Positions 8,315 through 16,520 of a stretch of 64,000 nucleotides of DNA are shown here, piece after piece; the first letter of the stretch is position 1, and each line of letters begins with the position of its first letter. The notes below the pieces were generated by a model, which was not told the origin of the DNA, did not search any database, and worked only from the letters and a program-made list of their open reading frames with translations. The position numbers were made by a program, and so were the translations under genes. This DNA is from Pseudomonas sp. GM48 (GTDB lineage Bacteria; Pseudomonadota; Gammaproteobacteria; Pseudomonadales; Pseudomonadaceae). Location: assembly GCF_000282335.1 (NCBI RefSeq), contig NZ_AKJM01000105.1, positions 1 through 64,000 of the forward strand. Direction: 5' to 3'.

Positions 8315-9267
8315 CTTTCAGGTGCTCGAGATTTTATATATAAGTGTAAAGAATTATTGGGGCTATGTGCGGCTTTCGCTTGATTGTTTTCGCGAAGTAT
8401 TGCGTGACTATAGCCCAAAGATTTCTAAGTCGATTTGTCTTGCACAGAACAACCATAGTTTGCTCGGGTCTAGTGGAGAGCAGTAGATGTGGGCTTCATC
8501 GTATAAGGATCTGCTCTATAGGTAAACATCCGTGAATTAATTCGTTACATCAGGGGGCTGGTTAGGCAAGCTTCATGGGGGGTGAGCTTGGCATACAGGT
8601 GCTTTGGTTCGTCATGCGGTGTGTCAACACCTACAGAGCTTTCCCAGGCACCGCGCACATGTGCCGATTGAGCGAGTGTGGATGCATGCGATTCATTTTT
8701 AGTGTACGACCACATCAGTATGGAGCTTTGCTTGTAGACGCAAGCAGGATCGGCTCTTGGCCGGTTTCTGTCCTTCACGAGTGACGGCTCATAGCCATTA
8801 CCGCTGTCTGGTGCAGATGCAGTTCGCCATAGCGAAAAGGTGGGTTAAGAGGGCTTGGCGGCACAGAATTGGTGCGATCTTTTGCCTTTAAGGGTCTTAG
8901 GAATAGTTGTTCCAATCCATCGTCAATATTAATAACCAAAGCATTTTGGCATGCTCAACATGCATCAGATTGAAGATCTCCTCTCGGGCTTTGCGCCGTT
9001 GCAGTGTCATTTCCTGGTCGTCGTACCTGTGATTGGATAAAAAAGAAGTGGCAGGTTTCAAGTTTAGTCGGGGAGCCGAGGAATTCGCTGGCGTTTGAAA
9101 TTTCGTATGGCTCATGAGCGCACTTTGGCGAAGCTGTTTTTATGTACAGTGGTTGAGGTGTGTTCGTCTGTAGACCTTGAGCCGACCAACCGTGGGCTTT
9201 GCTTTCCAAAATGCTTTCGCGACTCAAAGAGTGGCCCTTGGCAGTAGCGGGTTTGAGTCCCTTGCAA
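8315..9267. other. Gene-poor low-GC segment of the tRNA-Cys island
   Basis: I see no frame here with convincing composition or a ribosome site. Several short open frames overlap on both strands (for example 8545-8778 minus and 8955-9335 minus) and look like chance. It presumably holds the promoter of the glycosyltransferase operon and decayed island DNA. Confidence 0.45.
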
Positions 9268-9308
9268 ATCAGTAGCTTGCGGAATGCACGTCGTGCTAAG
9301 CTACTGAT
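9268..9308. repeat. 11-bp inverted repeat beside the att-like copy
   Basis: ATCAGTAGCTT at 9268-9278 and its exact complement at 9298-9308, separated by 19 bases and ending 18 bases before the tRNA-Cys fragment. It could be a recombinase or excisionase arm site, but there is no direct proof. Confidence 0.4.
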
Positions 9309-9326
9309 CTGCTTAGCTTTGTTAGT

Positions 9327-9373
9327 GGATTGCAAATCCGCCTACGCCGGTTCGATTCCGACGTCGGCCGCCA
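9327..9373 (+). pseudogene. 3' fragment of tRNA-Cys (right att-like copy)
   Basis: Bases 9327-9362 repeat 6043-6078 exactly, and similarity continues to an encoded CCA at 9371-9373. No D-arm or 5' acceptor strand precedes it, so it cannot fold as a tRNA. One acceptor base differs from the intact gene (GTCGGCC instead of CTCGGCC) and the discriminator is G instead of T. This is the usual scar of site-specific integration at a tRNA 3' end. Confidence 0.85.
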
Positions 9374-9380
9374 CTAATAA

Positions 9381-9416
9381 AAAGCTCCGTAGATCTATGA
9401 TTTACGGGGCTTTTTT
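9381..9416 (+). terminator. Terminator after the tRNA-Cys fragment
   Basis: AAAGCTCCGTA pairs with TTACGGGGCTTT (one G-T step) and is followed by six T residues. Probably the terminator of the tRNA unit that once stood here. Confidence 0.7.
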
Positions 9417-9567
9417 ATTTGCAGTAGCCTGCAAGATTTAGTCTTGAAAAGGGTATTTGCGAACTTGCTTCAGCGGGTGGGTATGTATATATTTCCACCT
9501 CTGCTGCACGAGCGTCAGATCTGCCAGATCGTTATTTGACAGAACCTGGACGGCTCACCGCGCTACC

Positions 9568-9654
9568 GCCCGAATGGCGAAACTGGTAGACGCATGGGAC
9601 TTAAAATCCCCCGCTCGTAAGGGCGTGCCGGTTCGATTCCGGCTTCGGGCACCA
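9568..9654 (+). tRNA. tRNA-Leu (TAA)
   Basis: An 87-base class II tRNA. Acceptor GCCCGAA pairs with TTCGGGC, the anticodon loop contains TTAAAA (anticodon TAA), a long variable arm CTCGTAAGGGCG is present, the T-arm is GGTTCGATTCC, and CCA is encoded. An integrase remnant lies 80 bases downstream and points back to the tRNA, so its 3' end is another likely integration site. Confidence 0.95.
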
Positions 9655-9661
9655 TATAAAT

Positions 9662-9703
9662 CAAGGGTTTGCGGGCGAAAGCTGAGCAAGCCCTTGTTCG
9701 TTT
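9662..9703 (+). terminator. Probable terminator after tRNA-Leu
   Basis: CAAGGGTTTGC (9662-9672) pairs with GCAAGCCCTTG (9686-9696) with one G-T step, followed by a T-rich TTCGTTT. Confidence 0.55.
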
Positions 9704-9734
9704 CTGGTCCGCAATTATTGATTTGGTCCGCAAT

Positions 9735-9992
9735 TCACTTAGTTGGCGAGACCTTTTTGCCCTTTCGGTTGCGGATGTACTGCTCGGTCATTACGACGGT
9801 CGTATGCCCAAGTTGATCCCTGGCCTGCAAAATGTCGCCGCTTGATTCTGCCTTATCAATACCTGACTTGGCGCAAAGCCGCACCGGCGGATCGTCGAAA
9901 AATGACATCAGGTTTTTAGGTTCCCTGACGTTGTCCTTCTGTGTAGCTGGTTTTTTCGTTGGGACGATCTCGACCAGGTACTTCTCGGCCAA
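9735..9992 (-). pseudogene. Internally deleted tyrosine integrase next to tRNA-Leu
   Basis: The 85-residue frame joins two integrase pieces. Residues 1-36 (AEKYLVEIVPTKKPATQKDN..., then FFDDPP) match the N-terminal core-binding region. Residues about 55-85 (ARDQLGHTTVVMTEQYIRNR, then KGKK) match the C-terminal end with the LGH motif and the catalytic Tyr. The central catalytic region with the first Arg and the HxxR motif is missing. The frame stays open upstream of 9992 for some codons (SPTFRYLAEKY). It ends just downstream of tRNA-Leu, in the usual orientation for a tRNA-integrated element. It cannot be active. Confidence 0.85.
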
Positions 9993-10296
9993 GTAACGGA
10001 AGGTAGGCGATACGGAATACCTCCTGGAGCAATTGGGATGGTGGCGTATGGATGGAAGGGGAATCCCCAGCTATGCCTCGCCCAGGCTGTGTGAAAACGC
10101 AGGGATTGTTTTGAAGTCGTGTTGCTACGTGAAGTTTGCAAACGTTTGGGTAGTCAGCAGACCTGTATTTGCGTAGGAGCGCGATGTTCGTTCCGTTACT
10201 GACCGTCAAACCTGTTCTGAATTGTTTGCACATAGCCTCGACCCATGGCTGTCCATCATTTGTGTATACAAAATTGGTGGCAATTCAATCCAAGGG

Positions 10297-10659
10297 TTAA
10301 AAATGGATTTCAGCGGTCTTGAGGCCCAGGTCTCGAAGCTCGGCGATCAAGTCATCCAGATGCCCGAAAGACTCGACCTCCTCGTTGTCATCAACCAAGA
10401 AATAACTTCTCCCGGCGTCCTTCTTGAAGAACACAATCCACTCCTTGGGGTTGGTCGGGTTTGCGATCACATGGGTGTCAAAGGTCACGCCTTCGGCATG
10501 TTTGTTTTTCACAGCTTTACGATTCATGTCAGTCACCACGCTACGCGCGCTCTCAAAATTCTCTATTTGCAGTGCATGCCCGCTCAGCTCCATCTGAGCT
10601 TTCACTATCAACATCTCCAGCCGCACGAAGCAGTGGATCAAGGGCATTCCAATTATCAC
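10297..10659 (-). CDS. Hypothetical small protein of the integrase remnant
   Basis: Up to 120 residues with a coherent, conserved-looking composition: an N-terminal helix (SARSVVTDMNRKAVKN), then alternating strands, and an acidic C-terminus (DDLIAELRDLGL). The start is uncertain. ATG codons at residues 1, 5, 16 and 23 are possible, and the one near residue 16 directly abuts a GGAG. The family resembles small hypothetical proteins found near phage-type integrases, but I do not recognise a function. It lies on the same strand as, and upstream of, the deleted integrase. Confidence 0.55.
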   Translation of the reverse strand: MIIGMPLIHCFVRLEMLIVKAQMELSGHALQIENFESARSVVTDMNRKAVKNKHAEGVTFDTHVIANPTNPKEWIVFFKKDAGRSYFLVDDNEEVESFGHLDDLIAELRDLGLKTAEIHF

Positions 10660-10702
10660 TGTATGTTAATATTATGCACATGCATCCACTTAGGAGCTAG
10701 CC

Positions 10703-12364
10703 ATGATTGCGATAGGTGAGGCATGGAAGGCGGGGTTGTTGGGGCGAGTACACTGGCTTCGCAATATCGTGTCTGGCGTGATCGTCGGGGTCGTGGCGCT
10801 CCCCCTGGCAATGGCGTTTGCCATTGCGTCTGGCGTCAAACCCGAGCAAGGCATCTACACCGCAATCATCGGTGGTCTGCTGGTTTCACTCTTTGGGGGA
10901 AGCCGCTTGCAGATTGCCGGGCCGACAGGTGCGTTCATCGTGATTCTGGCGGGAGTCACGGCCAAGCATGGAGTTGACGGCCTGCAAATCGCCACGATGA
11001 TGGCGGGGGCCATATTGTTATTGCTGGGAATTGCCCGGCTCGGTGCAATCATCAAGTTTATCCCCGACCCGGTGATTGTCGGATTCACCGCGGGCATCGG
11101 CGTGATCATCTGGGTCGGGCAGTGGCAAGACTTTTTCGGTTTACCGAAGTTCAGTGGAGAGCACTTCCATGAAAAGCTCTGGCATCTGCTCCAGGCGCTC
11201 CCGCATCTTCATATAGCCACAACCCTGCTGGCGGTACTTAGCCTTTTCCTGGTCATAACCGCTTCCAAAATTCCCGGACTCAAACGGGTACCTGGCCCGC
11301 TAATCGCAATGGCAGTAGCTACAGCGATACAGTCAACCTTTCATTTCGAGGGAGTAGCCACAATTGGCAGTGCATTTGGGGGCATACCTCAAGGCCTTCC
11401 AGCGTTGAGCCTGCCTGAAGTCACGCTGTCTCGCGTCATCGATTTGATTGGTCCGGCATTCACTATCGCCATGCTTGGAGCAATCGAATCGCTGCTGTCC
11501 GCCATGGTGGCCGATGGCATGGCGGGCACCAAGCACGATTCCAATCAGGAACTGATCGGTCAGGGAGTGGCTAACCTGGTCACGCCATTGTTTGGCGGCT
11601 TCGCAGCTACCGGAGCCATTGCCCGTACTGCAACCAATATCCGTAATGGCGGCACGAGCCCGCTGGCCGGCGTTACGCACGCGGTCACCTTGGTGCTTAT
11701 TATTCTGTGCCTGGCACCTCTAGCCTCAAACATCCCACTGTGCGCCCTGGCCGCCATTCTGTTCGTGGTCGCGTACAACATGAGCGAGTTGAAGCACTTC
11801 AAGCGCATGGTTCAGCGAGCCCCACGTGCAGACGTATCTATCCTGCTCATCACCTTCAGCCTCACAGTGTTCAGTGACTTGGTGATCGCCGTGAATATCG
11901 GCGTCATTCTTGCGATGCTGCAATTTATGCGCCGCATGGCCTCATCTGTAGAGGTGCAACAGGTAGTCGAGCACGAGCTTGAAGAAGAGCTGAGGGCCAA
12001 TGGGCATACTCGCCTGCCGCCAGGCACATTGATTTATACGATTGAAGGGCCATTGTTCTTTGGCGCGGCTGAGACCTTCGAGCGCGTCTTGGCTCAGACC
12101 CATACCGACCCACGCCTGCTGATTATTCGCTTGAAGCGCGTACCGTTTATGGATATCACTGGCCTGCAGGTGCTGGAGGAGGTCATTCAGCAACTGCACA
12201 AGCGGAATATCGTCGTGAAACTCTGCGAAGCGAACACGAAGGTACTCAACAAGCTCGATAGGGTAGGTATCTTGCAAGAAATCGGCACGGAGCATTACCA
12301 CGCCGACTTCAACACCGCGCTGGCTAACGCTGTCAGTCTCGCAGAGGGTACGTCGACCCTCTAG
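10703..12364 (+). CDS. SulP-family anion transporter with STAS domain
   Basis: 553 residues. Residues 15-410 form the SLC26/SulP membrane core. It has the family's early VALPLAMAFAIASG segment (about 31-44), ends the core with FSLTVFSDLVIAVNIGV, and has about 10-14 hydrophobic helices. Residues about 435-540 form a cytosolic STAS domain (VPFMDITGLQVLEE). Family members import sulfate, bicarbonate or dicarboxylates, and the substrate cannot be chosen from sequence alone. The ATG follows TAGGAGCTAGCC. It is a single gene, with a convergent small RHH gene behind it. Confidence 0.9.
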   Translation: MIAIGEAWKAGLLGRVHWLRNIVSGVIVGVVALPLAMAFAIASGVKPEQGIYTAIIGGLLVSLFGGSRLQIAGPTGAFIVILAGVTAKHGVDGLQIATMMAGAILLLLGIARLGAIIKFIPDPVIVGFTAGIGVIIWVGQWQDFFGLPKFSGEHFHEKLWHLLQALPHLHIATTLLAVLSLFLVITASKIPGLKRVPGPLIAMAVATAIQSTFHFEGVATIGSAFGGIPQGLPALSLPEVTLSRVIDLIGPAFTIAMLGAIESLLSAMVADGMAGTKHDSNQELIGQGVANLVTPLFGGFAATGAIARTATNIRNGGTSPLAGVTHAVTLVLIILCLAPLASNIPLCALAAILFVVAYNMSELKHFKRMVQRAPRADVSILLITFSLTVFSDLVIAVNIGVILAMLQFMRRMASSVEVQQVVEHELEEELRANGHTRLPPGTLIYTIEGPLFFGAAETFERVLAQTHTDPRLLIIRLKRVPFMDITGLQVLEEVIQQLHKRNIVVKLCEANTKVLNKLDRVGILQEIGTEHYHADFNTALANAVSLAEGTSTL

Positions 12365-12385
12365 AGGCTAACTGCCTGTGTTGGG

Positions 12386-12574
12386 TTATGACTTGGTGCT
12401 GGTGGCATGCTTACTCTTGGTCGAATAGCTGGCACCGTGGGTGTCCAGATAGTCACGAATCAGTTGACGGACAACCTGCGAAGGCGTCAGGTCTTGTGCT
12501 GCACAGAGTTCCTCGAAAGCTTTTTTCTTGACGGGATCAATGAGCACAGTGAGGCGCGCAGTCTTGCTTTCCAT
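12386..12574 (-). CDS. Ribbon-helix-helix (CopG/Arc-type) DNA-binding protein
   Basis: 62 residues. It opens with the beta-strand KTARLTVLIDP, followed by two helices (KKAFEELCAAQDL, TPSQVVRQLIRDYL), the classic RHH layout. The C-terminal tail is Ser/Lys-rich. Likely a small transcription regulator or antitoxin-like protein. No toxin-like partner is adjacent, so an orphan regulator is more likely. No strong ribosome site precedes the ATG at 12574. Confidence 0.75.
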   Translation of the reverse strand: MESKTARLTVLIDPVKKKAFEELCAAQDLTPSQVVRQLIRDYLDTHGASYSTKSKHATSTKS

Positions 12575-12604
12575 GGGGTATACAATCGCTCAAGTCGCTA
12601 GATG

Positions 12605-13070
12605 TTAATCAAATTGTAATTGCCTTGTCCGGTGCTGTCACTGTGCTGCTCGCTACCTGGACTTTACTCATAAGAAAAGATTTGGCTCTCACGGTGGGCG
12701 ATGAGTCGGATCCATTAGTATCTCGGCGCCAGGTGATTGATCCGATCCGCGTCGATGAAGCCAATCGACTGCAGCATGACAAACTGACACGAAAGATCAT
12801 CAAGCAGGTGCGGTGGCTGCTCCTGCGTAATCTGCAGAGCGCTGAAAGCGCGGGAGCATCCAGTTCGCCAAACGGCTACAGGCTTATTGGCGAGGCATCG
12901 CCAGTCGGGTTCGGCGGCCGATGCATACGGGGTAGTTGGAAGGAACAAACAACCGAAAAAAGGCCATCAAGCGGATGGCGTACGGTTACCGGGATAGCAA
13001 ATTCTTTTTCGTGAAGATCAAGAGCGTCTTTCCCGGTAATCCGTGATGAGCCTTTTTTATGGCGGAGCGA
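12605..13070. other. Intergenic region between the RHH gene and fabI
   Basis: No supported gene. Short overlapping frames on both strands lack ribosome sites and recognisable motifs. A T-run on the plus strand near 13052 does not follow a convincing stem for fabI transcripts. Confidence 0.4.
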
Positions 13071-13073
13071 AGA

Positions 13074-13868
13074 TTACTCTTCGAGGCTGCCCATGGCCGT
13101 GGTGTTGAAGCCACCGTCCACGTACATGATTTCACCGCTGATGCCGGACGCCAGGTCCGAGCACAGGAAGGCGCCGGCGTTGCCGACTTCTTCGATGGTG
13201 ACGTTGCGGCGCAGCGGAGTTTGCGCTTCGTTGGCGGCCAGCATCTTGCGGAAGTTCTTGATGCCGGAAGCGGCGAGGGTGCGGATCGGGCCAGCCGATA
13301 CGCAGTTGACGCGAGTACCGTCCGGGCCCAGGGAGCCGGCCAGGTAACGTACGCCAGCTTCCAGGGACGCCTTAGCCATGCCCATTACGTTGTAGTTCGG
13401 CATGGTGCGCTCTGCACCCAGGTACGACAGGGTCAGCAGGCTGCCATTGCGGCCTTTCATCATTTCGCGACCGGCCTTGGCCAGGGCCACGAAGCTGTAG
13501 GCGCTGATGTCGTGAGCGATGCGGAAACCTTCACGGGTGGTGGCTTCGGTGAAGTCGCCGTCCAGTTGGTCGCCCGGGGCGAAGCCTACGGAATGCACGA
13601 TGCAGTCCAGGCCGTCCCACTTCTTGCTCAGTTCTTCGAAGACCTTGGCGATTTCTTCATCGCTGGCCACGTCGCACGGGAAGCACAGCTCAGGGCTCGA
13701 ACCCCAGCCTTGTGCGAACTCTTCGACACGACCCTTGAGTTTGTCGTTCTGATAAGTGAAGGCAAGCTCAGCGCCCTCGCGATGCATGGCGGCAGCGATG
13801 CCGGATGCGATGGACAGCTTGCTGGCGACACCGACGATCAGTACGCGCTTACCGGCGAGAAAACCCAT
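13074..13868 (-). CDS. fabI: Enoyl-ACP reductase (NADH), FabI
   Basis: 264 residues, the normal FabI length. It catalyses the last reduction of each fatty-acid elongation cycle in the cytosol. The N-terminal GKRVLIVGVASKLSIASGIA is the FabI-type NAD-binding loop. Tyr149, Tyr159 and Lys166 (SYLGAERTMPNYNVMGMAK) match the catalytic set. I chose the ATG at 13868 because GAGGAGCAACAC precedes it and the family starts there. The frame itself is open further upstream into the preceding gene. It lies 19 bp after the yejF-like gene on the same strand, so it may be cotranscribed with the peptide transporter. Confidence 0.96.
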   Translation of the reverse strand: MGFLAGKRVLIVGVASKLSIASGIAAAMHREGAELAFTYQNDKLKGRVEEFAQGWGSSPELCFPCDVASDEEIAKVFEELSKKWDGLDCIVHSVGFAPGDQLDGDFTEATTREGFRIAHDISAYSFVALAKAGREMMKGRNGSLLTLSYLGAERTMPNYNVMGMAKASLEAGVRYLAGSLGPDGTRVNCVSAGPIRTLAASGIKNFRKMLAANEAQTPLRRNVTIEEVGNAGAFLCSDLASGISGEIMYVDGGFNTTAMGSLEE

Positions 13869-13887
13869 GTGTTGCTCCTCTTTCAGG

Positions 13888-15498
13888 TTATTGCGCAGTG
13901 GCTGGAGCCAAAAAAGCGGCTTCCAGCAACTGCTGTGTATAAGGATGTTGGGGGGCGGCAAAAATGCTTTGCGCGTCTCCCTGTTCGACCACTTGGCCAT
14001 GCTTGACCACCATCAACTGGTGGCTCAGCGCTTTCACCACAGCCAGGTCATGGCTGATAAACAGATACGTCAGGTTGTACTTGGTTTGCAGCGAACGCAA
14101 AAGCTCCACTACTTGGCGCTGCACGGTGCGGTCGAGGGCCGAAGTCGGCTCGTCCAGCAAAATCAGCGCCGGTTTTAACACCAATGCCCGGGCAATGGCG
14201 ATTCTCTGCCGTTGCCCACCGGAAAATTCGTGGGGGTAGCGGTGCCGGGTTTCCGGATCCAGACCTACCTCCCTGAGTGCTGCAATGATCGCTTGTTCCT
14301 GTTCCGCCGCGGTGCCCATCTTGTGGATCCGCAGGCCTTCGCCAACGATGTCATTCACGCACATCCGCGGGCTCAGGCTGCCGTACGGGTCCTGAAACAC
14401 CACTTGCATCTCCCGCCGCAGTGGCCTGACTTGTTGCTGCGTCAGGCAGTCTAGCTGCTGGCCTTCAAAGCGAATGGCGCCTTTGCTGGCAATCAACCGC
14501 AAAATCGCCAGGCCCAGCGTCGATTTGCCGGAACCGCTTTCACCCACAATCCCCAATGTCTGACCCTGGGGCAGGCTGAAGTTGATGCCGTCGACCGCTT
14601 TGACGTAATCCACCGTGCGCTTGAGCAGGCCTTTCTTGATCGGAAACCAGACTTTCAAGTCTTCGACCGCCAGCAATGGCGGGCCGATCAGGTTGCTTGC
14701 AGGCTTGCCTTCGGGCTCCGCTGCCAGCAGTTCCCGAGTGTACGGATGCTGTGGCGCGCGGAACAACTCTTCGCACGATGCCTGTTCGACGATGCAACCT
14801 TGCTGCATGACACATACGCGGTGCGCAATTCTTCGCACAAGGTTCAAATCATGGCTGATCAGCAGCAGCGCCATGCCCAATCGGGTTTGCAATTCCTTGA
14901 GCAATTCGAGGATTTTCAGCTGAACGGTCACGTCCAGCGCGGTGGTGGGTTCGTCGGCGATCAGCAGTTCCGGCTCGTTGGCCAGGGCCATGGCGATCAT
15001 CACCCGTTGGCGCTGGCCACCAGACAATTCGTGGGGCAGGGCCTTGAGTCGCTTGTGCGGTTCGGGGATGCCGACCATCTCCAGCAGTTCCAGCGTACGT
15101 TTGGTCGCGACCTTGCCGGTCAGGCCCTTGTGGATGCCCAGCACTTCATTGATTTGCTTCTCGATCGAGTGCAGCGGATTGAGCGAGGTCATCGGCTCCT
15201 GGAAGATCATCGCAATCCGGTTGCCGCGAATGTGGCGGATGGTTTTTTCTTTCAGGTCCAGCAGGTTTTGCCCGGAATACTCGATGGTGCCGGAGGGGTG
15301 TCGGGCGAGCGGGTAGGGCAGCAGGCGCAGGATCGAGTGCGCCGTTACCGATTTGCCGGAACCGCTCTCGCCGACCAGGGCCAGGGTTTCTCCGCGCCTG
15401 ATGTCGAAGCTGATGCCTTCGACCGCCCGTTGGCAGCGATTGCCGACGACAAAATCGACGGACAGGTCGCGCACTTCGATCAGATTGTTCTGATTCAT
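13888..15498 (-). CDS. yejF: Dual ATPase subunit of a Yej-type oligopeptide ABC transporter
   Basis: 536 residues with two complete ABC ATPase domains (about 6-260 and 275-530). Each has GESGSGKS Walker A, LSGGQRQR or FSGGQRQR signature, and a Walker B ending DEPT. The start at 15498 follows GAGGAAGTGAG. It powers uptake of oligopeptides or microcin-like peptides through YejB/YejE (family knowledge). It is separated from yejE by one base. Duplicated nucleotide-binding domains in one chain are typical of YejF. Confidence 0.92.
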   Translation of the reverse strand: MNQNNLIEVRDLSVDFVVGNRCQRAVEGISFDIRRGETLALVGESGSGKSVTAHSILRLLPYPLARHPSGTIEYSGQNLLDLKEKTIRHIRGNRIAMIFQEPMTSLNPLHSIEKQINEVLGIHKGLTGKVATKRTLELLEMVGIPEPHKRLKALPHELSGGQRQRVMIAMALANEPELLIADEPTTALDVTVQLKILELLKELQTRLGMALLLISHDLNLVRRIAHRVCVMQQGCIVEQASCEELFRAPQHPYTRELLAAEPEGKPASNLIGPPLLAVEDLKVWFPIKKGLLKRTVDYVKAVDGINFSLPQGQTLGIVGESGSGKSTLGLAILRLIASKGAIRFEGQQLDCLTQQQVRPLRREMQVVFQDPYGSLSPRMCVNDIVGEGLRIHKMGTAAEQEQAIIAALREVGLDPETRHRYPHEFSGGQRQRIAIARALVLKPALILLDEPTSALDRTVQRQVVELLRSLQTKYNLTYLFISHDLAVVKALSHQLMVVKHGQVVEQGDAQSIFAAPQHPYTQQLLEAAFLAPATAQ

Positions 15499-15499
15499 C

Positions 15500-16519
15500 T
15501 CACTTCCTCGGGTCGAAGGCATCGCGAGCGGACTCGCCGATAAATACCAGCAAACTCAACATCAAGGCCAGCACGGCAAAGGCGCTGATGCCAAGCCAGG
15601 GCGCTTGCAGGTTGGATTTACCCTGGGCCACCAGTTCACCCAGGGACGGGCTGCCCGCCGGCAAACCGAAGCCGAGGAAGTCCAGGGCGGTCAGGGTGCC
15701 GATGGCGCCGGTGAGGATAAATGGCATGAAGGTCATGGTCGAGACCATCGCGTTGGGCAGGATATGGCGGAACATGATCGCGCCGTTTTGCATGCCCAGG
15801 GCACGGGCGGCGCGCACGTATTCCAGGTTGCGCCCGCGCAGGAACTCGGCGCGTACCACGTCCACCAGGGCCATCCAGGAGAACAGCAGCATGATCCCCA
15901 GCAGCCACCAGAAGTTGGGCTGCACGAAACTGGCGAGGATGATCAGCAGGTACAGCACCGGTAATCCGGACCAGATCTCCAGAAACCGCTGCCCGGCCAA
16001 ATCCACCCAGCCACCGTAGAAACCCTGCAAGGCCCCGGCGATCACGCCGATGATCGAGCTCAGCACGGTCAGGGTCAGGGCGAACAGCACCGAAATGCGG
16101 AAGCCGTAGATTACCCGGGCCAACACATCGCGGCCCTGATCGTCGGTGCCCAGCAGGTTGTCCGTCGAGGGCGGTGCCGGTGCCGGGACTTTCAGGTCGT
16201 AGTTGATGCTCTGGTAGCTGTAGGGAATCGGCGCCCACAGCACCCAGGCGTCCTTGGCCTTGAGCAGTTCGCGGATGTACGGACTCTTGTAATTGGCTTC
16301 CAGCGGAAATTCGCCGCCGAAGGTGGTTTCCGGGTAGCGCTTGAGCGCCGGGAAGTACCAGGTGTTGTCGTAATGCACCGCCAGCGGCTTGTCGTTGGCG
16401 ATCAACTCGGCGCCGAGGCTGGCGCCGAACAGGATCAGGAACAGCCACAGCGACCACCAGCCACGCTTGTTGGACTTGAACAGTTCGAAGCGTCGACGAT
16501 TGAGAGGGGACAGGTTCAT
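15500..16519 (-). CDS. yejE: ABC transporter permease, YejE-like
   Basis: 339 residues. One N-terminal helix (about 23-40) is followed by a long periplasmic segment and then a BPD_transp_1 core of five helices, including the EAA-type loop VRAARALGMQNGAIMFRHILPNA. The start at 16519 is preferred over an upstream in-frame ATG because family members begin with the MNLSPLNRRRFELFKSNKRG-type segment. It pairs with YejB and sits one base from both neighbours, so the operon is tightly coupled. Confidence 0.92.
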   Translation of the reverse strand: MNLSPLNRRRFELFKSNKRGWWSLWLFLILFGASLGAELIANDKPLAVHYDNTWYFPALKRYPETTFGGEFPLEANYKSPYIRELLKAKDAWVLWAPIPYSYQSINYDLKVPAPAPPSTDNLLGTDDQGRDVLARVIYGFRISVLFALTLTVLSSIIGVIAGALQGFYGGWVDLAGQRFLEIWSGLPVLYLLIILASFVQPNFWWLLGIMLLFSWMALVDVVRAEFLRGRNLEYVRAARALGMQNGAIMFRHILPNAMVSTMTFMPFILTGAIGTLTALDFLGFGLPAGSPSLGELVAQGKSNLQAPWLGISAFAVLALMLSLLVFIGESARDAFDPRK

Positions 16520-16520
16520 C

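Noticed and set aside
8545..8784. Overlapping frames on both strands in the tRNA-Cys island
   Set aside because: No ribosome site, no motif and mixed composition; most likely chance.
9327..9373. A second functional tRNA-Cys
   Set aside because: It lacks the D-arm and the 5' acceptor strand, so it cannot form a cloverleaf.
8955..9441. Frames reading through the tRNA-Cys fragment
   Set aside because: They translate tRNA and terminator sequence, so they are not credible genes.
12625..13014. Plus-strand 129-residue frame upstream of fabI's 3' end
   Set aside because: No ribosome site and no recognisable domain; frames on the other strand overlap it equally well.
13059..14006. Long plus-strand frame opposite fabI
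   Set aside because: It is the antisense shadow of a GC-rich core gene. The same applies to long frames opposite the yej, glc and mltD genes.
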